DNA from: Rufibacter roseolus
GTDB taxonomy: Bacteria > Bacteroidota > Bacteroidia > Cytophagales > Hymenobacteraceae
Direction: 5' to 3'
Assembly: GCF_017916365.1 (NCBI RefSeq)
Contig: NZ_JAFMSU010000004.1
Location: 1-64,000, forward strand
DNA length: 64,000 bases
A program made the position numbers and the translations under genes. This document shows, piece by piece, positions 45,553 to 54,842 of this stretch. Under the pieces are notes generated by a model, which made no database searches, was not told the origin of the DNA, and worked only from the letters and a program-made list of their open reading frames with translations. How positions within the stretch are numbered: the first letter of the stretch is position 1; each line of letters begins with the position of its first letter.

Positions 45553-47624
45553 GATATTTTTGGTTTAGAAATTTTTATAAGCACCCTAACAAAACCATAA
45601 GAAAGCCCAACCAAGAGCAGCATGAAACAAAGCCCCCAATATGCTTCTCCAGCGCCACCTTCTGTAGCTGAATCTATAGGAAATAGAGCTCCCTGTTGAA
45701 GTAAGCCTCTGTATCCAGCTCCAGATATTTCTTCCAATAGTAATCGTGTAATACCAATTATCAGGCCTAGGGAAATAGCGGAAAGGGAAACGAATTTAAT
45801 AAACTCCTTTGATGGGAATACCGCTTCGGCTACCACTGACACTTCTTCTCTTTGGTAAGCTGATGAGATTAAGAGCGTTCCTGTATGTTGCCCATCTCTA
45901 GGCATCAGAATTGGGTTGCCATGAACTGTTATCTCAAACTTTTGCCCTGGCATTCTCTGATCGAAGAATATCTCATCAGAAGAAATACGCACCCCATCTA
46001 ACGGCGTCAGCATGGAAATTTTCACCCTGACGTAACCACCAGTGGTATTTGAAAGAGTAATTACCCTAGCTGCCTCTACCTCTCCGCTTAGTCCGGTTAA
46101 CTCCACCAAGCTAAAATCCACCTCAATCTTAGGTGTAGTTGTACCTGACACTAAAGCTTCTAAAAGTGCTTGGACGGAAAGTTTACGAGCCTTTTCGGAG
46201 TTCTTCTCTAGCCCCACTCCTATAAGAACACGAGCCAGCTCAGCCTGTTTTTCCAGGATGTCATTTTGCCCAATTGCGTTTAGCCAAGGACTCAAATAAC
46301 CTGAGGAAAGAGAACCATATACCACTTTCCAGCTTTCTTCCTCATGTGTTATGAAATTGGCCAGCTGAGCAGGGGTCGCAAAGGAAATCTCGCTTATCCA
46401 TAAGGGAAATTGAGGATTAGCCTTATGAAGGAATTCCCGAAAATTCAAGGAATTTTTCCCTACTGGAAGAGCGGCTTTTACCTCAGCCGTTGCTGAGGCA
46501 TTTATCCATATCTGCAGATTGCCGGCTTTGAATGCTTCCTCTGCTAATGAAAAATCATGAGCCGATACAGAGGCCCGTTCTAAAAGTTGTGCAGGACTGG
46601 TAAATGCTTCTGTGTGTTCATCAACATAGAAAGGCATACCTGGTCCTAACAAATACAGAATACTAAGCCTTTTCTGAATAACCTTTAACTTCCTATTCCC
46701 TAGAATATCGCGGATATCCAATAAAGCATCATTCTCTTTTAGGTCATGTGCTATGTTTGTTAGATAGTCCTCAGTATCTAGATTACGGGCAGCTTTTTCA
46801 TCTCCTGCCACCAAGGCATTATAAAGTACTAGGCCAGCCTCTTCTAAACTGTAGACATCATGGCCCATGACCTTGGTATGGGGGCGACCAGTAAGGGGTT
46901 CCCCCCCAGGGGTCCAAGAGGAGAGAAGAAGGTTTGGATTTTGATTGATTGTTTTAACTGGAGCAAAACCTGCTGTCCTTAAACTAGACAGCAAATACTC
47001 TTCCGCCTCTGCGGGCTCAAATCCCTTTGCTTGGCCTTCAGCAAGGGCGAGTTTTATTGCGTCTGGACGCATAAGCTGATTAGCCAGCTGGTGACGCATA
47101 TATTCGCCCATTTCTGCGCTTGCCTTCTGACGACGCCGGTTATTTAGCTCATTGAAGCACCTTTCTCGGTTATCCGCGCCTGACAACGCCACCACTGCCG
47201 CATCAAGCCTTTCCTCTGCCTTGGCGATGGTTCCTGGCTTATAAATTTCATCCAGTGACTTATTACCCGTAATGAGCAATATTCTTTTCCGTTCCCAGAA
47301 AGCTTTCAAGACAGTGGCATTCGCCTGAACTTGGGCATCTGTAATGTGCTCAAAAAGACTTGCTGCCAGGTAAAGCCTTGCGAATACATCCTCTCCTAAA
47401 ATTGTCTCCCAATCTTGCCCATCTTCGTAAGCGGCTGGCACGGCCACCATGGCACCATCTTTGGTTGCCTCAATAAGCCGCTGTGCCAAAGTAGTAGAGG
47501 AGTCATGAGACTGGGGAACAGGTGGGACATCCGAAATGTCCGTTTGGGTTGGTGCCGCACTATTGCCTATCCGTCTACCTTTTAGGGTAGGAGTGGGGTT
47601 AAGAGAAGAGCCTAACTTGGCCAT
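45549..47624 (-). CDS. large helical/beta-sandwich membrane-anchored protein (Hsp70/tubulin cluster)
   Basis: A 691-residue protein with no signal peptide. Residues ~40-320 are helix-rich and charged, ~330-480 mixed, and ~490-600 a beta-sandwich-like segment ('ITLSNTTGGYVRVKISML', 'ISSDEIFFDQRMPGQKFEI'). Two hydrophobic helices at ~604-626 and 660-682 end the protein, so it is anchored by its C-terminus with a large cytoplasmic part. No family is recognised. Position directly after the short Hsp70 gene suggests a client or co-chaperone-like partner, which is inference. It overlaps the next gene by four bases. Confidence 0.6.
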   Translation of the reverse strand: MAKLGSSLNPTPTLKGRRIGNSAAPTQTDISDVPPVPQSHDSSTTLAQRLIEATKDGAMVAVPAAYEDGQDWETILGEDVFARLYLAASLFEHITDAQVQANATVLKAFWERKRILLITGNKSLDEIYKPGTIAKAEERLDAAVVALSGADNRERCFNELNNRRRQKASAEMGEYMRHQLANQLMRPDAIKLALAEGQAKGFEPAEAEEYLLSSLRTAGFAPVKTINQNPNLLLSSWTPGGEPLTGRPHTKVMGHDVYSLEEAGLVLYNALVAGDEKAARNLDTEDYLTNIAHDLKENDALLDIRDILGNRKLKVIQKRLSILYLLGPGMPFYVDEHTEAFTSPAQLLERASVSAHDFSLAEEAFKAGNLQIWINASATAEVKAALPVGKNSLNFREFLHKANPQFPLWISEISFATPAQLANFITHEEESWKVVYGSLSSGYLSPWLNAIGQNDILEKQAELARVLIGVGLEKNSEKARKLSVQALLEALVSGTTTPKIEVDFSLVELTGLSGEVEAARVITLSNTTGGYVRVKISMLTPLDGVRISSDEIFFDQRMPGQKFEITVHGNPILMPRDGQHTGTLLISSAYQREEVSVVAEAVFPSKEFIKFVSLSAISLGLIIGITRLLLEEISGAGYRGLLQQGALFPIDSATEGGAGEAYWGLCFMLLLVGLSYGFVRVLIKISKPKIS

Positions 47625-47663
47625 AAAAAATATTATATAAGATAATAGAATCGAACCACTATG

Positions 47664-49205
47664 TTAGTTTAGTTCTAATTGCACTGATTGAACACGGGAA
47701 GTCAATTCATCTAAATTGATATTTGTCCCGTATGGCTGTATCACTTTTTGGATGGTATGGCCGTCATAGCTAACACTGGCTTCTATCATCCCACCTGCGT
47801 CAATCGCCAGACGAACTTTAACATTTCCCTCCGGGTTGCCCAACTGTAGCTCACCCAAGGGGCCACGTGCATAATCTCTTATTTTGTCTGACTCTCCCTC
47901 AAAGACCTTCAAAGTGGCGTTCGCATCAGCCTCAAAGGTATCCTCAAAGACAGCCTGTGGAATAGGAGTGTTTTTCTTGAGCAGAAGCTCAACGAAAGGC
48001 TGACCAGTGTCACTTATTAACTCAATTCCTATACTGTGGGCCACGACGTCAGTTACAGAATCTTGCTGGCGCGCATAAAGAGCTGCTCCAATACTGATAG
48101 CTGTGTCGTAGTTAAAGCCAGGCCGGTTTAAAGTTATTTGTCGGTTTGCTTCCTGCGCCAGCATCTTGTGAATCATGGGCATTCTGCTTGACCCACCAGC
48201 CAGAACAATGTCATCAATGTCATTCCAGCCTAGTCTTGCTTCATTGAGAACCAGCTGCATGATTGTTCTACACCTGGTAATCAAATCCTGACTGCGGTTT
48301 TCAAATAAGAATTTCCTAGCTGCGCCTGGGCTGCGCATGAAAACCGGCTGGGAAGCACCCTCCCTATCCAAATCCAACTCCATTACCTCTGCAGGTAAAT
48401 CCAACCGAAGCTTTATCTGAGAGGCATCAGAAAGAGCTATTTTCGCCTTTACAGCTTGTTCCTGTACCAGCCAAAGAAGTTCGTCTGGTACCGGCTTGCC
48501 ATAGCGCTCAAGGTGCTCATGGCTTACGTGCTGCTCAATAAGTTCATCCCAGTCTTTCCCTCCCAGCTCATCAGCACCATTAGAGGCGATAACCTCTGCC
48601 TTGCCGCGGCCTGTTCGAATGATGGTCACATCAAATGTTCCACCGCCTAAATCAAAAACCAGCACCTTACGATCCTGCTCAAGACTCATTCCAAAGGTTA
48701 GAGCCGCGGCCGTTGGCTCATTGATAATTCCGATAACTTTAAGGCCTGCAGCCAGCGCCGCCATTCTGGTCTCGCGGCGCTGGTTTTCTTTAAAATAGGC
48801 TGGTACTGTAATTACGGCTTCAAGTGCAGCATTCTCTGCCCCATTACCCTCTATTATGCCTTTCTTTATGAAGTGGCTTATGGCGCCAGCCCGCAGATAT
48901 TTTAAAAGTAAGGCTTGCATGCCTGCAGGCTGGTAATCGTATCCTCCAATTTTATACTTCCCGCCGAGGCTCTCAGCTGATTTACCCATATCACGTTTGA
49001 AAAACTGATATACTGGGTTAACCAGGTTTACTCTACGGGCAGCAGCTTTGTGACCAAAGCTGGCAACTTTCCCTGTAAAGAATATAATTGATGGAGTTGT
49101 TTGATTGCCCTCTAAATCAGGTATCACAACAGGCACCCCATCCTCACCAATATAACTTACACAACAAAAGGTAGTACCTAAATCAATACCAATAATAGGC
49201 ATCAT
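47664..49205 (-). CDS. short Hsp70 (DnaK-like) chaperone
   Basis: A 513-residue Hsp70. The ATPase domain is complete: 'IIGIDLGTTFCCVSY' (phosphate 1), 'IINEPTAAAL', 'VLVFDLGGGTFDVTII' (phosphate 2) and 'IVLAGGSSRMP' (adenosine loop). The substrate-binding domain keeps the beta part ('SIGIELISDTGQPFVELLLK', 'FEGES') but lacks the helical lid of ~640-residue DnaK. It is therefore a specialised Hsp70, not the housekeeping one. Its ATG-ATG start overlaps the stop of the giant Hsp70-like gene, so both are translationally coupled. Probably works with the other cluster proteins. Confidence 0.9.
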   Translation of the reverse strand: MMPIIGIDLGTTFCCVSYIGEDGVPVVIPDLEGNQTTPSIIFFTGKVASFGHKAAARRVNLVNPVYQFFKRDMGKSAESLGGKYKIGGYDYQPAGMQALLLKYLRAGAISHFIKKGIIEGNGAENAALEAVITVPAYFKENQRRETRMAALAAGLKVIGIINEPTAAALTFGMSLEQDRKVLVFDLGGGTFDVTIIRTGRGKAEVIASNGADELGGKDWDELIEQHVSHEHLERYGKPVPDELLWLVQEQAVKAKIALSDASQIKLRLDLPAEVMELDLDREGASQPVFMRSPGAARKFLFENRSQDLITRCRTIMQLVLNEARLGWNDIDDIVLAGGSSRMPMIHKMLAQEANRQITLNRPGFNYDTAISIGAALYARQQDSVTDVVAHSIGIELISDTGQPFVELLLKKNTPIPQAVFEDTFEADANATLKVFEGESDKIRDYARGPLGELQLGNPEGNVKVRLAIDAGGMIEASVSYDGHTIQKVIQPYGTNINLDELTSRVQSVQLELN

Positions 49206-52200
49206 AACATCTTCTCAAGCATAATATTTAACAGATAGCGAACCTCCATAATGAATACTGGTTCAATCACTCGTTGGCTTGGCTCCTGAGTTGCAAGGCG
49301 GGCAAAATCATTTCGTACGTTATTGCGAATCGCCATTCTTTCCTGATTGTTAAGGGTAAGTTGCTCCCCAGGAGGGATGAACCCGGTATCCTGACCCACC
49401 GCGTTAAGTACCTCCAGAAAGTAATCCAGTTGACTTTGGTTAGAATCTTGAAAATGAGTAGTATAACTTTTAAAAAGGTCATCTGATAGCAAAGGTAAAT
49501 AAGGAGGGTTATGACCTAAACCCAAATTCACAGACTCACCCATTACTGTTCCCTCCAAGGTAGTTTTTACTTTTGGTGCACCAAAGACAAAGCCTCCAGA
49601 TTTAGCGGCTTGTACTCCACCGGCCCTTTCTATATTATCAATCACGACAATGCCACCAGCTGCCTCATTTTTCTGGCCGTCCTTCTGCTTCTTTTGCGCT
49701 AAATATTCATAAGGAATATTCATGCGCTCAGCTTCTGGAGCCACCTCACCCATTACCACGCAGGCAAAAAGGTTATTCAAGAAACTGGCAGCTAATCCAT
49801 CTGGCTTAAATTTCCCGTGGTCTATCCAATCCAGCATCTTACTTGCGTTTCCACCCCAGTGCAACATCAAACCTGAAGTAGATACTGACCGTCCAAAACC
49901 GCCTTCTAAAAACTTGTCCAGCGCAAGCGCAAGGTGACCCGCATAGAAAGCAAGAGCCCCAAACTCAACAACCAGTGCCCTCCGCAACTGCACCACATCT
50001 TTGATATTAGAATATTTGGCAAGCTTGTCCGATATCTCTTTATGCTCTGTGCGTAGGATGTAATTCATCCTAGAAGCAAATTTACTTCCTTTGGATTCGC
50101 GTAAGGCAACATTCGCCTCAGGGCTTAACAAATGATCACCAATACGACCATTACGCGCCATGACTTCAGCAATTTGTCGACCAGCTAAAAGAACTGAAGC
50201 ATCATACTTTATTTCATTACCGAACCAAATACTGAAATCAGTAGTCCCTCCACCAACATCAATACAAATTGATCCGCCAGTTTTATTTGCTCTATCTTCT
50301 GCAGCCCTTATGGTTTTATCATTTGAGAAAAATTCTCCAGCTGCAATTCCCTCAGTTACAAACTTTGGGGCTGATGCAATACCTAATTTGCCAGCCTTGG
50401 TTTGGAGTGAAATTATCCCTCCAGGTTCTAGGGTCCATTCACCAGCGGGCGCATAAAGTAACTTTTGACCATCAACCAAGTTTTCAGCTTGACCATCTTG
50501 GGCAAACAACCCATTAAGGGTACTTTCCCATTTGCTGCGGTAATCTGTTTCCCGCGAGGTATTGAATGATTTTGGGTATGTGCAACGGAACTCAATTCGT
50601 CCTACCCTCTGTCTAACCAAATCCACTAAAATCAGGAAAACAAGCGCCTCTAGGTAATTATTAAGGTTCTCAGTGTTTTCATCTTCCCACTTTAAGTCTA
50701 CCAACACATTCTCTGGGTATCTCGGCTGGTCTGGGAAATACAGGAAATAGTCTAACAACAAATCTTTCCGAACCCCAGGATTATATTCACGCAATGCCGT
50801 TGGAGTAGGCATATTCACATCCTTGACAGGAACAAAGAAAGCTTGTGCCAGAGATGCGCGTTTATCTGGTTGGGCCGCTAGAAGCGACCGTAGATACTCA
50901 CTTTTAAAGCGCAATGCCAAAGGCTCTGCTTGTTCGTCTTGGAGAGTAAATACATTGGTGTTTGAAGTACCAAAGTCCACACCAACAATTGCTTTCTTAG
51001 AAAAAGACTTCATCTCTAAGTTGCGATCCCTGCCCACTAAAATTAACCCGACAGGGTTCAGATTGCCTCTTTCGGCAATTTCAATACCCTCTGGAAAGCA
51101 GTCTACTCCGCTAATTCGGGTTAACTCTGCTTTCAGACGATCATTTGATGTATCTAGCCTCTGCTGACGATTCTTTAAATAAAAGTGATCTGAACCAAAA
51201 TGCACTGGTGTAGCGGCTAAACGCTCTGTATCAGAGAAGAGTAAATAGTATCGTGCCCAAAATTCTCCCATGTAATTCGGGAATAGCTCCAGGACAGGAA
51301 CTTCTCTTTCTATTAAAACACCTTCCCCTTCAGCTTGGATTGCCCCCTTTGAAAGATAGCGCTTCTTGATCAGAAGACTCTGCCCATTACGGAGCGGGAG
51401 ACGCATGCTGAAAATAACTTGGTCATTTTCTTCGGCATATGAGGGTTTTAACTTATCTGTGATATCCTCTACAGAAAAGAATTGAAGTATTTCTTTCCGG
51501 AGGGGTAGCAAATAACGACTAGACAACCCATTGGCGCTGGCCTCGGCCTGTGGAATGAAGTTATCATTGCCTGATGCTTTGGTTAAGGTCGAAGTAAGAA
51601 AATAAAGTTCTGGGCGAATCCATAGTCCTTTATCTTTGCCAATATCTGTGTTATTTATTTTTGTTCCAGAAGGCTCTTTAAACAATCGCCTTATTGGGTC
51701 TGGCCCCAGTTCAGCAGGTTTGACACCAGGCCAAAGCTTTAGGTTCTGGCCGAGTAGCCCAGCGTCAATAAGAATCACATGCTCTAAATGCTTTGGCATT
51801 CTTTGGGGGTTCACCTCCAGTGCATAATCGGAAGATGGCCCTACTTTCGCATTTTTGTCTGGTTTTAATGGTCTTAATAGTAACTGGTATATACCACGTG
51901 GACCTAGGAAACTTGCCTCCGGTATCCGCTCTGCCTCCTCGGCAGGTTGAAAATCAGCGGCATCAATTGGAGCATGTTCTGAAATTCCTAAAGCTAATTT
52001 GATATCAAGAAGCCAGGCACGCAACTCTCTGTTGATAGTTTCAACAACGACATGATCCTGGCTACCCGCCACCTGCTCAGTATTCGCAATGGCAGAAAAT
52101 TCTGACGCAAACCATTGCACCCATTCCCCTACACTTTCTAAGTCCTCAAGATTATCAGGCGGGGATAGATACCCCTCCGAATCCTTGAAAGGAAAAGATT

Positions 52201-52723
52201 TTGCTTGCAGCTTTAAGTTGTAATCCGCGGAGGTAAAAGCTAGAGTAACGGGTGAAAACGCCCCTAAGGTAACTCCCTCGTACTGCACAAGAAGGAAATC
52301 TGTCCAGTTGTAAAGATCTGCTCCCGACTGTAAACGAATTGACCGGGGCGCAAGGTTACTTAAAGCCTTGGCCAAACGGCGATCATCTCCTGGATTGATG
52401 CTTACCGGCTTGAATTTGATTTCCTGTTTTAAATCAGGTTTTATCTCCCTTAGAGCCAATAAACTTAATAGGCCACGCCATTCCTGAACCACCCGGCTAC
52501 GCATAGGATGGTCCTTTTTATCAAGAGCGCTTTGAAAAGTTAATGGTCTTGCAAAAGCGTCGGGAACTGAAGATACCCCAGACTGTGACTCTGGGGCAAC
52601 CTCTATTCCTTTTGCAATGGATAGGATGATACTTTTATCTTGGGCTTCCCAATGGCCATTTTGCTTAGGTTCAGATACATTAGCATCGGAAAGCTTGGGC
52701 AGATATAGGTGCTTTTTGGACAT
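49202..52723 (-). CDS. giant Hsp70/actin-fold ATPase
   Basis: An 1173-residue protein. The actin/Hsp70 nucleotide fold begins only near residue 575: 'AIVGVDFGTSNTNVFTLQD' (phosphate 1), 'GSICIDVGGGTTDFSIWFG' near 815 (phosphate 2) and 'LMLHWGGNASKMLDWID' near 950 (adenosine loop). About 570 N-terminal residues have no motif I recognise; they contain several beta-rich stretches. The C-terminal 150 residues are also unassigned. Size and layout recall SrfB-type virulence proteins, but that is a comparison from memory. There is no signal peptide, so it is cytoplasmic. It starts 17 bases after the tubulin-like gene stop and overlaps the Hsp70 gene start. Confidence 0.82.
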   Translation of the reverse strand: MSKKHLYLPKLSDANVSEPKQNGHWEAQDKSIILSIAKGIEVAPESQSGVSSVPDAFARPLTFQSALDKKDHPMRSRVVQEWRGLLSLLALREIKPDLKQEIKFKPVSINPGDDRRLAKALSNLAPRSIRLQSGADLYNWTDFLLVQYEGVTLGAFSPVTLAFTSADYNLKLQAKSFPFKDSEGYLSPPDNLEDLESVGEWVQWFASEFSAIANTEQVAGSQDHVVVETINRELRAWLLDIKLALGISEHAPIDAADFQPAEEAERIPEASFLGPRGIYQLLLRPLKPDKNAKVGPSSDYALEVNPQRMPKHLEHVILIDAGLLGQNLKLWPGVKPAELGPDPIRRLFKEPSGTKINNTDIGKDKGLWIRPELYFLTSTLTKASGNDNFIPQAEASANGLSSRYLLPLRKEILQFFSVEDITDKLKPSYAEENDQVIFSMRLPLRNGQSLLIKKRYLSKGAIQAEGEGVLIEREVPVLELFPNYMGEFWARYYLLFSDTERLAATPVHFGSDHFYLKNRQQRLDTSNDRLKAELTRISGVDCFPEGIEIAERGNLNPVGLILVGRDRNLEMKSFSKKAIVGVDFGTSNTNVFTLQDEQAEPLALRFKSEYLRSLLAAQPDKRASLAQAFFVPVKDVNMPTPTALREYNPGVRKDLLLDYFLYFPDQPRYPENVLVDLKWEDENTENLNNYLEALVFLILVDLVRQRVGRIEFRCTYPKSFNTSRETDYRSKWESTLNGLFAQDGQAENLVDGQKLLYAPAGEWTLEPGGIISLQTKAGKLGIASAPKFVTEGIAAGEFFSNDKTIRAAEDRANKTGGSICIDVGGGTTDFSIWFGNEIKYDASVLLAGRQIAEVMARNGRIGDHLLSPEANVALRESKGSKFASRMNYILRTEHKEISDKLAKYSNIKDVVQLRRALVVEFGALAFYAGHLALALDKFLEGGFGRSVSTSGLMLHWGGNASKMLDWIDHGKFKPDGLAASFLNNLFACVVMGEVAPEAERMNIPYEYLAQKKQKDGQKNEAAGGIVVIDNIERAGGVQAAKSGGFVFGAPKVKTTLEGTVMGESVNLGLGHNPPYLPLLSDDLFKSYTTHFQDSNQSQLDYFLEVLNAVGQDTGFIPPGEQLTLNNQERMAIRNNVRNDFARLATQEPSQRVIEPVFIMEVRYLLNIMLEKML

Positions 52724-52740
52724 TACTTTGAGAAAACAGA

Positions 52741-54312
52741 TTAGCGATGGGCAGTGTTATCCTTGTTAAATTCAACAGCCGCCCTAAAAAAGATATTGAG
52801 GTATTTGTCTGCCGCATCTTGTGTGGCATCTTCAATTACACTTCTATTATTGTCGTTTAAAATTGCATAATAGTCATAGAAGTTCTTTCCTGCCTGTTTA
52901 TCACGCAGAAGCCTGCCCAAGTTTTCATGGTGCATCTCTGGATTCCGTAACGCTAAAGCATTTCCCCTTGATTGTGTATCAGAGGAGTTTAGTATCATGT
53001 CCTTATTTATTAGACGCACATTTTCTCCCTCGTCCAAATCAGTTATCCACTTTAAGAATAGAGAGGCAAAATCCGCTGCTTTATCATGTAAGTCTTTATT
53101 CTTTCCATGAGCAGGGTTGTGTCTAGCACTGTCTTCCTGGTAATTTTTAAAACTGTCACTATACCATGGCAACTTCTTTACCTCTTTATATGGTTCGTTA
53201 AGGTATTTTCTTCCAAGCGTCAGGTAAGTAAAAGAGAAAAGGGTAAATTCACTTATACAAGTTTTAAATTTGTCACGCATTTCAGGAAGTTTCAACCCAT
53301 TCCTAGTGAGCGGCAAATCACCCCAGCTCACATCTTTTGTGTCACGGCTTGCAATAAAATAGCTTTTATCCGCACCATCCCCTGGAGTCTCTTGGGCAAA
53401 GAAATCAAATGCGGCCAAAGCCGATGCCAATTCAACATAATGAGGGCGATTTTCCTGCGTTGAAGTGCCAGTTGAAAACGGACCTACATCCTGGCCCAGG
53501 GAATCTCCTATAAAATAATACTGATCGAACGCCAGCTGTTTATCATTATAATAATGAAGGGCAGCTTTAGTCGCGGCTGGAAAATCCTGCGGCGTAACAA
53601 ACATTTTCTCACCCTTAGTATTATCTACTTTAAAGTTAAAATATGGAAGCACCAATGCGCCCCCTAAAAGCACTTTGCTCCGGCCTACTCCTAGAGCGGT
53701 TTGCAAATCCTTATTATACTTCAAAACTGCATCTGCTCCCAATGTTGGGAACCCAGCAGCGCCAGTACCACCAAAGATAGAACCGACCAAAAACACGCGA
53801 GCGGAGCTGGCCTCAGAAGGCATATTGTCCTTCAGCATCTTAAAAGGATATTTGTCCATAGGGGGATTCGCCATTACGACAGCGCCTATGGAGGGATGAC
53901 CTCGGAAGCCTTCATTAAGCGCTGTATCCAATTCAAGTTGGGTGAATAGCAAGTCCGCGACGGAAGCAAGGGATTGATCCTGAGACTTCAGGTTTTCATA
54001 TCCAATAAATTTTGCCAAGGTTTGATCTGCCTCGTCAAAAATTGACCAGATAAAAGGTGCATCGCCTTCTGGGATAATAATGTCCGTTTGAAAGGCAGGG
54101 TTGTTTTCTTCTCGCTTGAAGGAGCTTCTTAAGGAGCGGTACTTTTGTATTAAAGTTTTTGTACGAGTTAAATTACCGTTCCCGTTATCAGGGTCAATGA
54201 GCATAAGGTGCACCTTTCCCTTCGGCCCATATCCTGCTGCGCAACAATGCACAAAGGCCTCTAGCACCCGTGATCCTGTGCCACCGATACCAATCAAAAA
54301 ATTTTCTTGCAT
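52741..54312 (-). CDS. tubulin/FtsZ-like GTPase family protein
   Basis: A 523-residue protein. The N-terminus has a Rossmann-type glycine loop 'FLIGIGGTGSRVLEAF' and 'LMLIDPDNGNG'. Near residue 170 stands the tubulin signature-like loop 'GSIFGGTGAAGFP' (family form GGTGxG). The order and spacing suit bacterial tubulin-like proteins (Pfam Tubulin_2 type), which differ from FtsZ. It would bind GTP and perhaps polymerise. There is no membrane segment or signal peptide. It lies 17 bases before the giant Hsp70-like gene and 23 bases after a small membrane-protein gene, within one operon. GTPase activity and filament formation are inferred. Confidence 0.78.
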   Translation of the reverse strand: MQENFLIGIGGTGSRVLEAFVHCCAAGYGPKGKVHLMLIDPDNGNGNLTRTKTLIQKYRSLRSSFKREENNPAFQTDIIIPEGDAPFIWSIFDEADQTLAKFIGYENLKSQDQSLASVADLLFTQLELDTALNEGFRGHPSIGAVVMANPPMDKYPFKMLKDNMPSEASSARVFLVGSIFGGTGAAGFPTLGADAVLKYNKDLQTALGVGRSKVLLGGALVLPYFNFKVDNTKGEKMFVTPQDFPAATKAALHYYNDKQLAFDQYYFIGDSLGQDVGPFSTGTSTQENRPHYVELASALAAFDFFAQETPGDGADKSYFIASRDTKDVSWGDLPLTRNGLKLPEMRDKFKTCISEFTLFSFTYLTLGRKYLNEPYKEVKKLPWYSDSFKNYQEDSARHNPAHGKNKDLHDKAADFASLFLKWITDLDEGENVRLINKDMILNSSDTQSRGNALALRNPEMHHENLGRLLRDKQAGKNFYDYYAILNDNNRSVIEDATQDAADKYLNIFFRAAVEFNKDNTAHR

Positions 54313-54335
54313 AATTGTGAAAAGAGGAGCTGGGA

Positions 54336-54794
54336 TTATTTACCGTAAGGCAGGTTCTCAACGGCCCTTGGTGAGAAAAGAAAGGTAACAAACCAGTAAA
54401 GCAGGGCCGTAAGTGCTAAATTGACGAAGAAGTAGATAGCGAACCACTTGGATTCTATACCCTCTTCTCTGTTTAAATACCAAAGAATCGCAGTTAAAAT
54501 TATTGAGATTGTAAAGAGCAGCAGAAAAAATTGCGTGTATTTGCTTTTAGCTTCTTTTAGTCGGGTTGCAGTTGCAGGTTGGGTTCCATAAAAGTACCAA
54601 TAGCAAGCCAATCCGATTCCAAACACTGCTGCTATTCCAAAGATGGTACGTAGAAAATCGGCCAACTCCTCTGGAGATTGTATAGCTAAGCTAGGTCCTT
54701 CTGTAAAGGTCTCAGCTAGAAAGATGCCAAATACAGCCCAAAGCACGCCACCGATTACAACAGTAGCCAAATAGTTAATAGGTGAAGTTTTCAT
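54336..54794 (-). CDS. small four-helix membrane protein (Hsp70/tubulin cluster)
   Basis: A 152-residue protein with four hydrophobic segments (about residues 8-28, 47-68, 88-108 and 120-142), separated by short polar loops; the last lies in 'AIYFFVNLALTALLYWFVTF'. No conserved polar residues in the membrane spans suggest transport. It is placed between the vWA-like lipoprotein and the tubulin-like gene, 23 bases before the latter. It may be a membrane platform for the system, but there is no family evidence. Confidence 0.6.
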   Translation of the reverse strand: MKTSPINYLATVVIGGVLWAVFGIFLAETFTEGPSLAIQSPEELADFLRTIFGIAAVFGIGLACYWYFYGTQPATATRLKEAKSKYTQFFLLLFTISIILTAILWYLNREEGIESKWFAIYFFVNLALTALLYWFVTFLFSPRAVENLPYGK

Positions 54795-54842
54795 AAAAAA
54801 GTGATCCGAGGTGAATGTGATTTAAGAATTAAAAAAAATAGT

